A DNA stretch of 41,600 nt from Streptomyces beijiangensis (GCF_017315755.1 NZ_JAFLRJ010000027.1:1-41600); one strand, 5' to 3'; positions 13,969 to 22,689 are shown, counted from the first letter of the stretch. A program made the numbers and translations. Notes: generated by a model not told the origin, from the sequence alone.

Positions 13969-14589
13969 ATGGGGAACAACGGGTGGGAGAAGCGGTGGGA
14001 CGGCCGGGCCAAGGCCGCCGCCCTGTTGATGGCGGGCTGGGTGGCGCTGCTCTGGCTGCTCGAAGTGATCGACGTGTCGACGGGACACGCGCTGGACGCG
14101 GGCGGCATCACCCCGCGCAGGGCCGACGAGCTGCCTGACATCCTGTCGGCGCCGTTCCTGCACGGCAGCTTCGGCCATCTCGCGGGGAATACGGTGCCGC
14201 TGCTGATCCTCGGTTTCGTATCGGCGCTCTCCGGCATCCGGCGCTTCGCCTCCGTCGTGCTGACCGTGATCCTCGTCAGCGGCCTCGGCGTCTGGCTCAT
14301 ATCCCCCGCGAACTCCATCACGCTGGGCGCGTCCGGGGTCGTCTTCGGCCTCTTCGGGTATCTCCTCGTGCGCGGCTTCGTGAACCGCTCCCCGGTGGAC
14401 GTGGTGGTGGGTGTGGTCGTGGCCGCGGTGTACGGCTCGATCCTGTGGGGCGTACTGCCCACCGACGCCGGCATCAGCTGGCAGGCGCATCTCTTCGGGC
14501 TCGTCGGGGGCGTGTCGGCGGCATTCGTCTTCCGGCGCCCGACCACCCGCGCGGCAGTGACCAACAGCACCTCGCCGCACCGCTTTTAA
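13969..14589 (+). CDS. Rhomboid-family intramembrane serine protease
   Basis: A 206-residue polytopic membrane protein from ATG 13969 (GTG 13966 adjoins) with an AAGGGGGG ribosome binding site. Rhomboid features in order: 'LHGSFGHLAGNTVPLLILGF' (the HxxxxHxxxN block), the nucleophile block 'LGASGVVFGLFGYLL' (GASG) and the catalytic His block 'ISWQAHLFGLVGGVSAAFVF'. The Ser-His dyad and oxyanion-side Asn all appear to be present, so it should be an active protease cleaving transmembrane substrates. Substrates are unknown. Confidence 0.92.
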   Translation: MGNNGWEKRWDGRAKAAALLMAGWVALLWLLEVIDVSTGHALDAGGITPRRADELPDILSAPFLHGSFGHLAGNTVPLLILGFVSALSGIRRFASVVLTVILVSGLGVWLISPANSITLGASGVVFGLFGYLLVRGFVNRSPVDVVVGVVVAAVYGSILWGVLPTDAGISWQAHLFGLVGGVSAAFVFRRPTTRAAVTNSTSPHRF

Positions 14590-14666
14590 CCATTTCACGG
14601 GTTGAACCTTCACAGATACTTTTCATCTGCATCTGTATCTCCATTCCGCCTGACGAGGAGCCAGAC

Positions 14667-15719
14667 ATCAACACGAAGCGCAGGGGCCTTGCCGCCGCCG
14701 GTTGCATAGCCCTGATCACCTCTCTGTCCGCCGCCTGCGGCACCGCTGAGAACATCAGCGCGGGCATGAAGGTGCAGAACGCCTTCGACAAGCTGAGCGA
14801 GCAGAAGTCGTTCAGCGCCGAGCTGGGCTTCGCCGGCAGCGCCGACGACATCTACGCCGCCATGAAGAACGAGGACGACTTCGAGCGCGCGGACGCCACG
14901 ATGCTGGCGGGCCTCAAGGTCAAGTTCAGCGCCGCGTCCGACACACAGCTCAAGGACACCAAGAACCTGGGGAAGGGCTCCGTCAGCTTCGCGCTGAGCA
15001 ACGGCTCGGCGGACCTGATCGAGGTCCGTTCGGTCGGTCAGATGGTGTATCTGCGCGCGGACCTCAAGGCGGTCAGCGCCCTGGACACGAGCAGCAAGGG
15101 CTCCGACTCCAAGGAGCTCGACACCATGCTCAAGCAGGCCGACCAGCTGCCGGCCTCGATGTCCGCCGTGAAGAACGCCCTCAAGGGCAAGTGGATCGGG
15201 CTCGACCCGAAGACCTTCGCCGCGTTCATCAAGCAGAGCGGCCTCGACAAGGAGGCCGGACTGCCCGACACGGGCTCGGCGCTCGACCCCGCTCAGCAGA
15301 AGAAGGCGATCGAGGCCGTCAAGAAGGCGCTCGGCGAGAACGCGAAGTTCAAGGACGCCCCGGGCAAGGACGGCGTCGACCATGTGACGGTCACCGTGGC
15401 CGGGCGCAAGGCGGCCCAGGACCTGGTGGACGCGCTGAAGCCGTTCCCGCAGTTCAAGGACGCCTTCAAGGACTTCAAGCCGTCCGACGTACCGGACAAG
15501 GACATCGCGATCGACCTCGCGGTCAAGGACGGCATGCTCTCGGGCATCTCCCTGGACGTCGCCCAGTTCGACACGAAGTCCACGGGCAAGCTCCCGCTCT
15601 CGATCACGATCGACGGCAAGGCCGACCCGGTCACGGCCCCGTCCGGTTCGGTGGAGCTGAAGCCGCAGGACCTGATGAGCGCGATGATGTTCCTGGTCGC
15701 GGGCCAGGAAAAGGCGTAA
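14667..15719 (+). CDS. Secreted lipoprotein with apparent ATC start codon
   Basis: The 350-residue protein has a clean lipoprotein signal: basic 'NTKRRGL', hydrophobic 'AAAGCIALITSLSAAC' and lipobox L-S-A-A-C. The codon before 'NTKRR' is ATC at 14667, six bases after a strong GAGGAG. No ATG, GTG or TTG lies in frame nearby that would give a sensible signal peptide. I therefore place the start at ATC, a rare initiator, or an ATG that has mutated. The mature part is rich in Lys, Asp and Ala and has regular 'DLVDALKPFPQFKDAFKDFK' and 'DIAIDLAVKDGMLSGISLDV' segments, resembling LppX/LolA-like lipid-carrier lipoproteins in style; the family is not certain. Confidence 0.8.
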   Translation: MNTKRRGLAAAGCIALITSLSAACGTAENISAGMKVQNAFDKLSEQKSFSAELGFAGSADDIYAAMKNEDDFERADATMLAGLKVKFSAASDTQLKDTKNLGKGSVSFALSNGSADLIEVRSVGQMVYLRADLKAVSALDTSSKGSDSKELDTMLKQADQLPASMSAVKNALKGKWIGLDPKTFAAFIKQSGLDKEAGLPDTGSALDPAQQKKAIEAVKKALGENAKFKDAPGKDGVDHVTVTVAGRKAAQDLVDALKPFPQFKDAFKDFKPSDVPDKDIAIDLAVKDGMLSGISLDVAQFDTKSTGKLPLSITIDGKADPVTAPSGSVELKPQDLMSAMMFLVAGQEKA

Positions 15720-15735
15720 GCAGCAGACAGACGAC

Positions 15736-15773
15736 GAAGCGGGGCCCGCACCTTTCGGTGCGGGCCCCGCTTC
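15736..15773. terminator. Bidirectional terminator between the lipoprotein gene and mqnP
   Basis: GAAGCGGGGCCCGCACC and its exact complement form a 17-bp stem with a TTTC loop. It lies between two convergent genes and can serve both. Confidence 0.88.
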
Positions 15774-15800
15774 ATGTCCGTAACGGCGTCGGAAACAGTG

Positions 15801-15824
15801 TCAGACCGTCAGACCGTCAGACCG
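15801..15824. repeat. 8-bp tandem repeat across the mqnP stop codon
   Basis: TCAGACCG occurs three times in succession (15801, 15809, 15817), with a degenerate fourth copy. The third copy contains the mqnP stop codon (TGA on the minus strand). Confidence 0.8.
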
Positions 15825-16719
15825 TCAGCCCGCGCACCAGCAGGTCGAGCAGGGCGCAGACGAAGAGCGCGATCCCGATGAAGCCGTTGACCTGGAAGAA
15901 CGCCCGGTTGAGGCGGGAGAGGTCATGGGGCTTGACGATCTGGTGCTCGTAGAGGAAGGCGGCTGCGACGATCAGCAGGCCCAGCCAGAGGAAGAATCCG
16001 CCGTCGGTGGCCAGGGCGTACCAGACGAGCAGGGCCATGGTGATCGCGTGGCAGGTACGGGCGCCGTAGATGGCGGCCGGGATGCCGAAGCGGGCCGGCA
16101 CCGACTTCACGCCTTCGCCGCGGTCCGCCTCCACGTCCTGGCAGGCGTAGATCAGGTCGAAGCCGCCGATCCAGATGCCGACGGCGAGGCCGAGGAGAAC
16201 CGCGTCCCACGACCAGCTGCCGGTGATCGCGAGCCAGGCGCCGATGGGGCCCATGGCCTGGGCGATGCCGAGGATCGCCTGCGGGAAGTTCGTGAACCGC
16301 TTTCCGTAGGGGTAGACGACCATCGGGATGACCGCGATGGGCGCGAGTGCCAGACAGAGCGGGTTGAGCGCGGCTGCCGCGCCCAGGAAGACCACCAGTG
16401 CGACGCCGGCGCCGGTCCACGCGGACCGTACCGAGACGGCACCGGTGACCATCTCGCGGTTCGCCGTCCGCGGATTACGGGCGTCGATCTCGCGGTCGAT
16501 GATCCGGTTGCACGCCATCGCGAAGGTGCGCAGGCCCACCATGGCGATCGTGACCAGGAGGAGCCGGCCCCAGTGGATGTTGCCGTCCATCAGGAACATC
16601 GCGGTGAGGGCCGCGGTGTAGGCGAAGGGCAGCGCGAAGACCGAGTGCTCGATCATCACGAGCCGCATGAACGCCTTGGTCCGTCCGGGCTGCGGCACTG
16701 CTGCTGCGGCGCTGCTCAC
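15817..16719 (-). CDS. mqnP: UbiA-type prenyltransferase of menaquinone synthesis (MqnP)
   Basis: A 300-residue integral membrane enzyme. GTG 16719 is chosen because it overlaps the UbiD-like stop (GTGA) and follows AAGGAG. The first Asp-rich motif is 'NRIIDREIDARNPRTANREM' (N-x-x-x-D-x-x-x-D) and the second 'DLIYACQDVEADRGEGVKSV'. Eight to nine hydrophobic helices follow the UbiA pattern. It should attach the polyprenyl chain to 1,4-dihydroxy-6-naphthoate at the membrane. It is translationally coupled to the UbiD-type decarboxylase upstream. Confidence 0.93.
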   Translation of the reverse strand: MSSAAAAVPQPGRTKAFMRLVMIEHSVFALPFAYTAALTAMFLMDGNIHWGRLLLVTIAMVGLRTFAMACNRIIDREIDARNPRTANREMVTGAVSVRSAWTGAGVALVVFLGAAAALNPLCLALAPIAVIPMVVYPYGKRFTNFPQAILGIAQAMGPIGAWLAITGSWSWDAVLLGLAVGIWIGGFDLIYACQDVEADRGEGVKSVPARFGIPAAIYGARTCHAITMALLVWYALATDGGFFLWLGLLIVAAAFLYEHQIVKPHDLSRLNRAFFQVNGFIGIALFVCALLDLLVRGLTV

Positions 16720-18176
16720 GAGAGTCCGTACTCCTTCCAACGGCGGTCGACCTTCGCCGCCGTCCGCGGGTCGGACTCGACCATGTTCGGCCAGCCGCCG
16801 TCCCGCGTGTAGCCCTCCTCGGGCCACTTCTTCGTCGCGTCGATTCCCGCCTTGCCGCCCCAGAACTGCTGGTAGGACGCATGGTCGAGATGGTCGACCG
16901 GACCCTCGACGACCGTGAGGTCGCGCGAGTAGTCCGTATTGCCGAGGGCCCGCCAGGAGACCTCGTGGAGATTGTGGACGTCGCAGTCGGCGTCCACGAT
17001 CACGATCAGTTTCGTCAGGGACATCATGTGCGCGCCCCAGATCGCGTGCATCACCTTCTGCGCGTGCTTGGGGTACTTCTTCTCGATCGAGACGATCGCG
17101 CAGTTGTGGAAACCGCCCGACTCGGGGAGGTGGTAGTCCACGATGTCCGGGACGATGATCTTGAGGAGGGGGAGGAAGAACCGCTCGGTGGCGCGGCCGA
17201 GAGGTCCGTCCTCGGTGGGCGGCCGGCCGACGACGATCGACTGGATCAGCGGGCGCTTGCGCATCGTGATGCAGTCGATGGTGAGCGCGGGGAACGGCTC
17301 CTGCGGCGTGTAGAAGCCGGTGTGGTCGCCGAAGGGACCCTCGGGGAGCGTCTCGCCCGGCTCCAGCCAGCCCTCGATGACGACTTCGGCGTTGGCCGGG
17401 ACCTGGAGCGGGACCGTCTTGCAGTCGACCATCTCGATCCGCTTGCCCTGCACGAAGCCGGCGAACAGGTACTCGTCGATCTCCTCGGGGAGCGGCGCGG
17501 TGGAGGCGTACGTCACGGCGGGCGGCGCCCCGAAGGCGATCGCGACGGGCAGCCGCTCGCCGCGCTTGGCGGCCACCGCGTAGTGGTTGCGGCTGTCCTT
17601 GTGGATCTGCCAGTGCATGCCGATGGTGCGCTTGTCGTGGCGCTGGAGGCGGTAGAGGCCGAGGTTGCGGATGCCGGTCTCGGGGTGCTTGGTGTGCGTG
17701 AGGCCGAGGTTGAAGAAGGAGCCGCCGTCCTCGGGCCAGGTGAAGAGGGCCGGGAGCTTGTCGAGGTCGACGTCGTCACCGGTGAGGACGACCTCCTGGA
17801 CGGGGGCGTTCTCCGACTTCACCTTCTTCGGCGGTACGTGCACCATCGTGCCGAGCTTGCCGAAGGCCTCGCGGACCCCGACGAAACCCTGGGGGAGCTC
17901 GGGCCGGAGCAGGCCACCGATCTTGTCGCTGATCTCTTCGTACGACTTGAGGCCGAGCGCCTTCAGGAGGCGCCGGTCCGTCCCGAAGACGTTCATCGCG
18001 AGCGGCATCGAGGCGCCCTTGACGTTCTCGAAGAGGAGGGCGGGGCCGCCGGCCTTGTTCACCCGGTCGACGATCTCCCCGACCTCCAGGTGCGGGTCGA
18101 CTTCGGCCTTGATGCGCTTGAGGTCGCCCTCGCGTTCCAGGGCGCGGAGCAGCGAGCGGAGATCGTCGTAAGCCAT
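16716..18176 (-). CDS. mqnL: UbiD-family decarboxylase of the menaquinone pathway
   Basis: A 486-residue protein matching full-length UbiD/menaquinone decarboxylases. Recognisable blocks are 'MAYDDLRSLLRALEREGDLK', 'GPALLFENVKGASMPLAMNV', 'FGDHTGFYTPQEPFPALTID' and 'DADCDVHNLHEVSWRALGNT'. These enzymes use the prenylated FMN made by UbiX. The predicted role is decarboxylation of (prenylated) dihydroxynaphthoate, and the gene is coupled by a 4-bp overlap to mqnP. The active-site Glu-Arg-Glu was not individually assigned. Confidence 0.93.
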   Translation of the reverse strand: MAYDDLRSLLRALEREGDLKRIKAEVDPHLEVGEIVDRVNKAGGPALLFENVKGASMPLAMNVFGTDRRLLKALGLKSYEEISDKIGGLLRPELPQGFVGVREAFGKLGTMVHVPPKKVKSENAPVQEVVLTGDDVDLDKLPALFTWPEDGGSFFNLGLTHTKHPETGIRNLGLYRLQRHDKRTIGMHWQIHKDSRNHYAVAAKRGERLPVAIAFGAPPAVTYASTAPLPEEIDEYLFAGFVQGKRIEMVDCKTVPLQVPANAEVVIEGWLEPGETLPEGPFGDHTGFYTPQEPFPALTIDCITMRKRPLIQSIVVGRPPTEDGPLGRATERFFLPLLKIIVPDIVDYHLPESGGFHNCAIVSIEKKYPKHAQKVMHAIWGAHMMSLTKLIVIVDADCDVHNLHEVSWRALGNTDYSRDLTVVEGPVDHLDHASYQQFWGGKAGIDATKKWPEEGYTRDGGWPNMVESDPRTAAKVDRRWKEYGLS

Positions 18177-18223
18177 GGTGTCCAGTCTGTCATCCCCGGC
18201 GTACGCGACCTTCGGCCGCGTGT

Positions 18224-18301
18224 CCTCAATCGCCGGACGGGCTTGTTTTCCGAGCCCCTCCGGCGATTGAGGAGCGGGGGTCCGGGGGCGGAGCCCCCGA
18301 G
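18224..18301. repeat. Intergenic palindromic repeat (Streptomyces type), copy 1
   Basis: CCTCAATCGCCGGA...TCCGGCGATTGAGG forms a long imperfect inverted repeat (18224-18272). It runs directly into GATTGAGGAGCGGGGGTCC and GGGGGCGGAGCCCCCGAG (18265-18301). The latter part recurs with one difference at 41565-41600. It may also act as a terminator for flanking genes. Confidence 0.75.
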
Positions 18302-18380
18302 AAGGCGGGGACCGCTACCCTGGCCGCGTCACCGGGGCGCTCACGCGTCCCGCCACCATCCCCGGGGGGATCGCTCGACC

Positions 18381-18767
18381 ATGCTCAGGTACATCCCGTT
18401 TCTGCTGGTCCTCGCGCTCTGGATCTACGCGTTCATCGACTGTCTGAACACCCCGGAGGAGGAGGTCCGCGGCCTCCCCAAGGTGATCTGGGTCATCATC
18501 ATCCTGCTCTTCGGCGAGGTCCTGATCGGCCCGATCGCCTGGCTCGTCGCGGGCCGCAACCGCCGCGCCCCGGCCGGCGGGTCGACCCCGTCCGAGTGGC
18601 ACCGCAATCAGCGTCACACCATGACCGCCCCCGACGACGACCCCGAGTTCCTGCAGTCCCTCAAGTCCGACAACAAAAAGGACGAGGCGCTCCTCAAGGA
18701 CTGGGAGGCGGACCTGCGCCGCCGCGAGGACGAGCTCAAGCGCCGTGAGGACGGCGACCAGAGCTGA
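18381..18767 (+). CDS. PLDc_N-type membrane protein
   Basis: 128 residues from ATG 18381. Two transmembrane helices, 'YIPFLLVLALWIYAFIDCL' and 'VIWVIIILLFGEVLIGPIAWLV', flank a short loop and end in 'GRNR'. This is the phospholipase D nuclease N-terminal (PLDc_N) domain, which occurs alone in many actinobacterial membrane proteins. The C-terminal half is soluble and strongly charged ('LLKDWEADLRRREDELKRRE'), probably a coiled coil. Function is unknown; there is no nuclease domain. Confidence 0.87.
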   Translation: MLRYIPFLLVLALWIYAFIDCLNTPEEEVRGLPKVIWVIIILLFGEVLIGPIAWLVAGRNRRAPAGGSTPSEWHRNQRHTMTAPDDDPEFLQSLKSDNKKDEALLKDWEADLRRREDELKRREDGDQS

Positions 18768-18781
18768 CGGAGGGCGGGACA

Positions 18782-18818
18782 GGGCACGACGGCGTACACC
18801 CTGTACGCCCTCGTGCCC
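18782..18818 (+). terminator. Hairpin between PLDc_N gene and NCS1 permease gene
   Basis: GGGCACGA-C-GGCGTACA pairs with TGTACGCC-C-TCGTGCCC across a 3-base loop, a 16-bp stem with one C:C mismatch, 14 bases after the PLDc_N stop. Confidence 0.82.
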
Positions 18819-18877
18819 CCGGAAGCGGACACTGCGCCCCTGTCCCCCGCCGCGGCACAGCCGGACACTTACGGGGC

Positions 18878-20281
18878 ATGACGACCCTTCCCACCAGCGC
18901 TCCGGCGCCCACCACCGCCACCGACTACGGCGACAAGGTCATCGCCGTGGAGACGGCGGGCTCCGATCCCATCCCGCTCACCGAGCGGCACGGGCATCCG
19001 CGCCAGCTGCTGTGGACCTGGGCCTCGCCCAACATCGAGTTCGCGACCGTCTACATCGGCGTCATCTCGGTCCTCTTCTTCGGCCTCAGCTTCTGGCAGG
19101 CCGCGGCCGCGATCGTCCTCGGCACGGCGGTCGGCTCGCTCACCCAGGGCATCCTCTCCACGGACGGCCCGCGCTTCGGCGTCCCGCAGATGGTGGTGGG
19201 CCGCCTCTCCTTCGGCCACCGCGGCAACGTGCTCCCCGCCGGAGTGAACGCGCTGGTGGCGGGCGTCGGCTGGTTCGCGGTCAACAGCGTCAGCGCCGCC
19301 TTCGCCCTCAACACCCTCACCGGCCTGCGCCCCCTCCCGAGCCTCCTCGTCGTGGTGGTCGCGGAGATCGCGATCGGCTTCATCGGCCACAACTTCGTCC
19401 ATGTCTTCGAGCGGTACGCGCTCCCGCTGCTCGCCGCCGTCTTCGTCCTGGCCGGCTTCTGGACCTTCGACCACGCGCACCTGTCCGCCCCCGCGTCCGG
19501 CGGCGGCTCCCTCGGCGGTTTCCTCCTGGCGACGAGCACCGCCTTCGGTTACGCGGCGGGCTGGAACACCTATGCCTCGGACTACACGCGCTATCTCCCG
19601 AAGTCCGCATCGCGCCTCAAGACAGGCCTCTACCCGGCGCTCGGCCTCTTCGTCTCGATCTCGGTCGTCGCCCTGATCGGCGCGGCCTCGGCGACGATCG
19701 TCGCCCCCAAGGACGCGACCCCGACGGCCGCCTTCACCGGCCATCTCCCGGACTGGCTCGGCAACCTGACGCTGCTCGCGATCATCCTGGGCGGCATCTC
19801 GGCGAACGCGCTCAACATCTACTCCTCGTCGATGTCCCTGACGTCCCTCGGCCTGAACCTCCCGCGCTGGCTGGGCCGCTCCACGCTGGTGGTGGTGTCT
19901 GGCGTGGCAGGTACGGCGGCAGCCTGGGCGTCGCTGTCGGACGCGGGCCATGCGTACGAGGCGTTCCTGCTGGTCATCGCGTACTGGGTGGGGCCGTGGC
20001 TCGGTGTCGTACTCCTGGAGCGGTGGCTGTCGGCGCGCACGACGCCGGACGAGGAGCTGGCGCTCCGTATCGTCGACCGCAATGCCGCCAACTGGCCTGG
20101 TGTGGCAGCCCTGTTGGCGGGCGTGGCCATCTCGGTCCCGCTCTTCTCGAACCAGGAGAAGTACGTCGGCTGGGCGGCCGAGCAGTGGCCGTCGCTGGGT
20201 GACATCACATGCGCGGTGGGCTTCGTGGTGAGCGCGCTCGTGTACGTGGGGACGACGACGCTGCTACGACGCCGCGCCTAG
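18878..20281 (+). CDS. NCS1-family nucleobase permease (cytosine/purine type)
   Basis: A 467-residue transporter with about twelve hydrophobic helices. Family features are the N-terminal 'LTERHGHPRQLLWTWASPNI' leading into the first helix, 'GILSTDGPRFGVPQMVVGRL' and 'ATSTAFGYAAGWNTYASDYT'. NCS1 carriers import cytosine, uracil, purines, allantoin or hydantoins with protons or sodium. It is convergent with a PucR regulator whose stop shares CTAG with its own, and it is followed by an oxygenase, so a nucleobase-related substrate is likely. Confidence 0.92.
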   Translation: MTTLPTSAPAPTTATDYGDKVIAVETAGSDPIPLTERHGHPRQLLWTWASPNIEFATVYIGVISVLFFGLSFWQAAAAIVLGTAVGSLTQGILSTDGPRFGVPQMVVGRLSFGHRGNVLPAGVNALVAGVGWFAVNSVSAAFALNTLTGLRPLPSLLVVVVAEIAIGFIGHNFVHVFERYALPLLAAVFVLAGFWTFDHAHLSAPASGGGSLGGFLLATSTAFGYAAGWNTYASDYTRYLPKSASRLKTGLYPALGLFVSISVVALIGAASATIVAPKDATPTAAFTGHLPDWLGNLTLLAIILGGISANALNIYSSSMSLTSLGLNLPRWLGRSTLVVVSGVAGTAAAWASLSDAGHAYEAFLLVIAYWVGPWLGVVLLERWLSARTTPDEELALRIVDRNAANWPGVAALLAGVAISVPLFSNQEKYVGWAAEQWPSLGDITCAVGFVVSALVYVGTTTLLRRRA

Positions 20282-21522
20282 GCCACGGACCGCACGGCCC
20301 GCACCCGTGCCGCCCCCACCCCCTGCACGATGCGCTGCGCGCAGGCCGCGGCGAGCAGCTCACCCAGCAACTCAGGGTCCGCGACCTCAAGACCGAGCAG
20401 CGACTCGATGCGCTCAAGGCGCTGGTAGAGCGACTGCCGCCCGATGTGCAGCAGGGCGGCGGTCCGCGTGGGGCTGCACCCGTTCCGCAGGTGCACCTCC
20501 AGCGTCCGTACGAGATCCGACCCGTGCGCCGCCTCCCACGCCAGCAGCGCGCCCAGCGTGTCCTGCGCCAGATGCGCGAGCCGGTCGCGGTTGGCCTCGA
20601 TGCCGCCCCTGGTGAGCTCCCGCTCCAGCGCGAGGGCGCGCGACGACGTGATCAATGCCCCCTGTACGACGCCCTGTTCGGCAGGAGCGACCGTCAGCGC
20701 CAGCTCCAGCGCGACCCGCGCGGCCCGCAGCGTATCGCTCCACCGCAGCCACCCGGCGTCCCCCGCCACGGCAGGCCCGACGGCGGCGACCACACCCGCC
20801 CCGCAGTCTCCCAGTGCCTCCTGCACGGCCCGCACCGGATCGCGCCGCCCGCCGGGGACGGCGACGAGCGCCAGCGTGTCCCCGGGAAAGGCGGCACACA
20901 TCGCCGCATGCACGCCGAGCCGCCGCACCGCGCCCCCGAGCCCCGCGTCGACGCCCTGCGCGGACACCCCGACCAGTCGCGCACCGGCCCCAGGACGGAA
21001 CCCGGCCAGCGCCGAACGCGCGGAAACCTCGGGCTGGTTGAGTGCCCGCCCGTCCGCCAGATCGGCGAGCAGCCCCGCTCCATGGTCGCCGCCCCAGGGC
21101 CGTACGGCAGGACCCGTCAGCCCTTGCGCGACGATGGCCCGGTTGGCGGCCTCGGTGATCCGTACGAAGGGAACGACGCGCCGCAGCGCCACGAGCGGAA
21201 GCCCCACTTTCCCCGCCTCGTCGACGACTTCGCCCGGCATGACGGCGAGCGCCCGCCCCACCTCGACGACGAGCCCGACCGCACCCCGGGCCGCGAGTTC
21301 GCGCACGTACCGCCGCCGGAACTCCTCGCCCACGTCGGCGAGTCCGAAGCCGTTGGTGAACAGGAGCTCGCCCCCGTCGAGGAAGTTCGCGCCTTCGTAC
21401 ACCTCACTGGAGTGCACCCACCGGACGGGCCGGTCCAGCGCGTCGGCCCCGGCGAGCAGCATCGGCGAGGCGTCGCGCACCGCGTCGAGGGACAGAATCT
21501 CGCGGAGGGTGAGCGCAGGCAT
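20278..21522 (-). CDS. PucR-family transcriptional regulator
   Basis: 414 residues from ATG 21522; the open frame extends upstream, but 'MPALTLREILSLDAVRDASP' is the standard start of the family. The N-terminal PucR domain (about 1-130) is followed by a variable middle. The C-terminal PucR helix-turn-helix is 'LEVHLRNGCSPTRTAALLHI' plus 'RQSLYQRLERIESLLGLEVA'. PucR regulators control purine catabolism and related operons. It is divergent from the oxygenase (95-bp gap) and convergent with the permease, so both are candidate targets. Confidence 0.92.
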   Translation of the reverse strand: MPALTLREILSLDAVRDASPMLLAGADALDRPVRWVHSSEVYEGANFLDGGELLFTNGFGLADVGEEFRRRYVRELAARGAVGLVVEVGRALAVMPGEVVDEAGKVGLPLVALRRVVPFVRITEAANRAIVAQGLTGPAVRPWGGDHGAGLLADLADGRALNQPEVSARSALAGFRPGAGARLVGVSAQGVDAGLGGAVRRLGVHAAMCAAFPGDTLALVAVPGGRRDPVRAVQEALGDCGAGVVAAVGPAVAGDAGWLRWSDTLRAARVALELALTVAPAEQGVVQGALITSSRALALERELTRGGIEANRDRLAHLAQDTLGALLAWEAAHGSDLVRTLEVHLRNGCSPTRTAALLHIGRQSLYQRLERIESLLGLEVADPELLGELLAAACAQRIVQGVGAARVRAVRSVA

Positions 21523-21616
21523 TCGGGGCCTCCCGACAGTTCGTCCGGCTTCCGGCTGCCCGGAGAGTACTTTCCGCACGTTGCCCCGGTGTTTCCCCGC
21601 CAGGAGAGTGAGAGGC

Positions 21617-22588
21617 ATGGCCCACACAGAACCCCGTATCCCCACGATCGACCTGAAGCCCTGGCTCTCCGGCGACGAGACCGCCCGCGCGGAGATCGCC
21701 GCGACCGTCGACAGGGCGCTCCAGACGGCCGGCTTCCTCCTGGTGACAGGGCACGGGGTCGACCCGTCCCTGCGTACCCTGATCCGCGAAACCGCCCGCG
21801 AGTTCTTCCGCCTCCCGCCCGCCACGAAGCAGCCGTACGCGGTCCAGGTCGGCGGCCGGGGCTGGCTGGGCCCTGGCGCGGAGGCCAACGGCTACTCGGA
21901 GGGCACCCCGACGCCGCCCGACCTGAAGGAGTCGATCTCCTTCGCGGCGGAGGAGGAGACGGGTGACGCGGAGATCGACGCGGAGTGGTTCGCCCCGAAC
22001 ACCTGGCCGACGGAGTCCCCGGCGCTGAAGCCCCTGGTCGATGCGTACCTGACCCGGATGCGCGCGCTCTCGGACCAGCTCCTGGAGCTCCTGGGCGTGG
22101 CCCTGGGCCAGGAACCCGACTTCTTCACACGCCACACGGCCCACCCCACCTGGGGTTTCAACATCAACTGGTACCCGGGCACGGAGGTGACCGGCACCCC
22201 GGAGCCGGGTCAGTTCCGTATCGGCCCGCACACGGACTTCGGGACGGTGACGGTCCTGGACCGGCAGGCGGGCAAGGGCGGCCTGCAGGTCTTCACGGAC
22301 GAGGGGGGCTGGGAGGACGCCCCGTACGACCCGGACGCGTTCACGATCAACATCGGCGATCTGATGGCCCGCTGGACGGGCGACCGCTGGCGCTCGGGCC
22401 GCCACCGGGTGCTGCCCCCGCCGGCGGACGTACCGGCGGAGGAGCTGATGTCCCTCGTCTACTTCTACGAGTGCGACCCGCGCACGACGGTCGCCCCGGT
22501 CCCGGCGCCGACGGGCCGGGTGGCGCACGAGCCGGTGGACAGCCATGTGTACCTGCGGTCGAAGCTGGACGCGATCACGGTCGTCTGA
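21617..22588 (+). CDS. 2-oxoglutarate/Fe(II)-dependent oxygenase (isopenicillin N synthase-like)
   Basis: A 323-residue soluble enzyme from ATG 21617. The N-terminal DIOX_N region is 'IPTIDLKPWLSGDETARAEI' and 'GFLLVTGHGVDPSL'. The catalytic domain has the iron ligands His205 and Asp207 in 'GPHTDFGTVTVLDRQAG' and a distal His263 in 'SGRHRVLPPP', with the co-substrate Arg two residues on. The length fits this superfamily. It is divergent from a PucR regulator and next to a nucleobase permease, so hydroxylation of a nucleobase or related compound is a reasonable guess. A role in antibiotic synthesis is not suggested by the context. Confidence 0.92.
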   Translation: MAHTEPRIPTIDLKPWLSGDETARAEIAATVDRALQTAGFLLVTGHGVDPSLRTLIRETAREFFRLPPATKQPYAVQVGGRGWLGPGAEANGYSEGTPTPPDLKESISFAAEEETGDAEIDAEWFAPNTWPTESPALKPLVDAYLTRMRALSDQLLELLGVALGQEPDFFTRHTAHPTWGFNINWYPGTEVTGTPEPGQFRIGPHTDFGTVTVLDRQAGKGGLQVFTDEGGWEDAPYDPDAFTINIGDLMARWTGDRWRSGRHRVLPPPADVPAEELMSLVYFYECDPRTTVAPVPAPTGRVAHEPVDSHVYLRSKLDAITVV

Positions 22589-22617
22589 TGCGTCCGAGCC
22601 GTCTGATGCGTCCGAGC
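22582..22617 (+). repeat. 18-bp exact tandem duplication across the oxygenase stop codon
   Basis: CGTCTGATGCGTCCGAGC occurs twice without a gap. The first copy contains the oxygenase stop TGA (22586-22588). Confidence 0.85.
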
Positions 22618-22689
22618 CCCGGCCCGGACACGCCGCCGATCGAGTGACGGTGCCGTTCCTGGGCGCCCGGATCCTTGATCGTGAGCCGC

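Noticed and set aside
13966..14613. Minus-strand frames opposite the rhomboid gene (223-242 codons)
   Set aside because: Low-complexity, charge-rich translation with no family motif, while the plus strand has full rhomboid catalytic blocks.
16881..18767. 628-codon plus-strand frame ending in the PLDc_N gene
   Set aside because: Its first 500 codons are antisense to the UbiD-type gene and unstructured. The membrane protein begins at ATG 18381.
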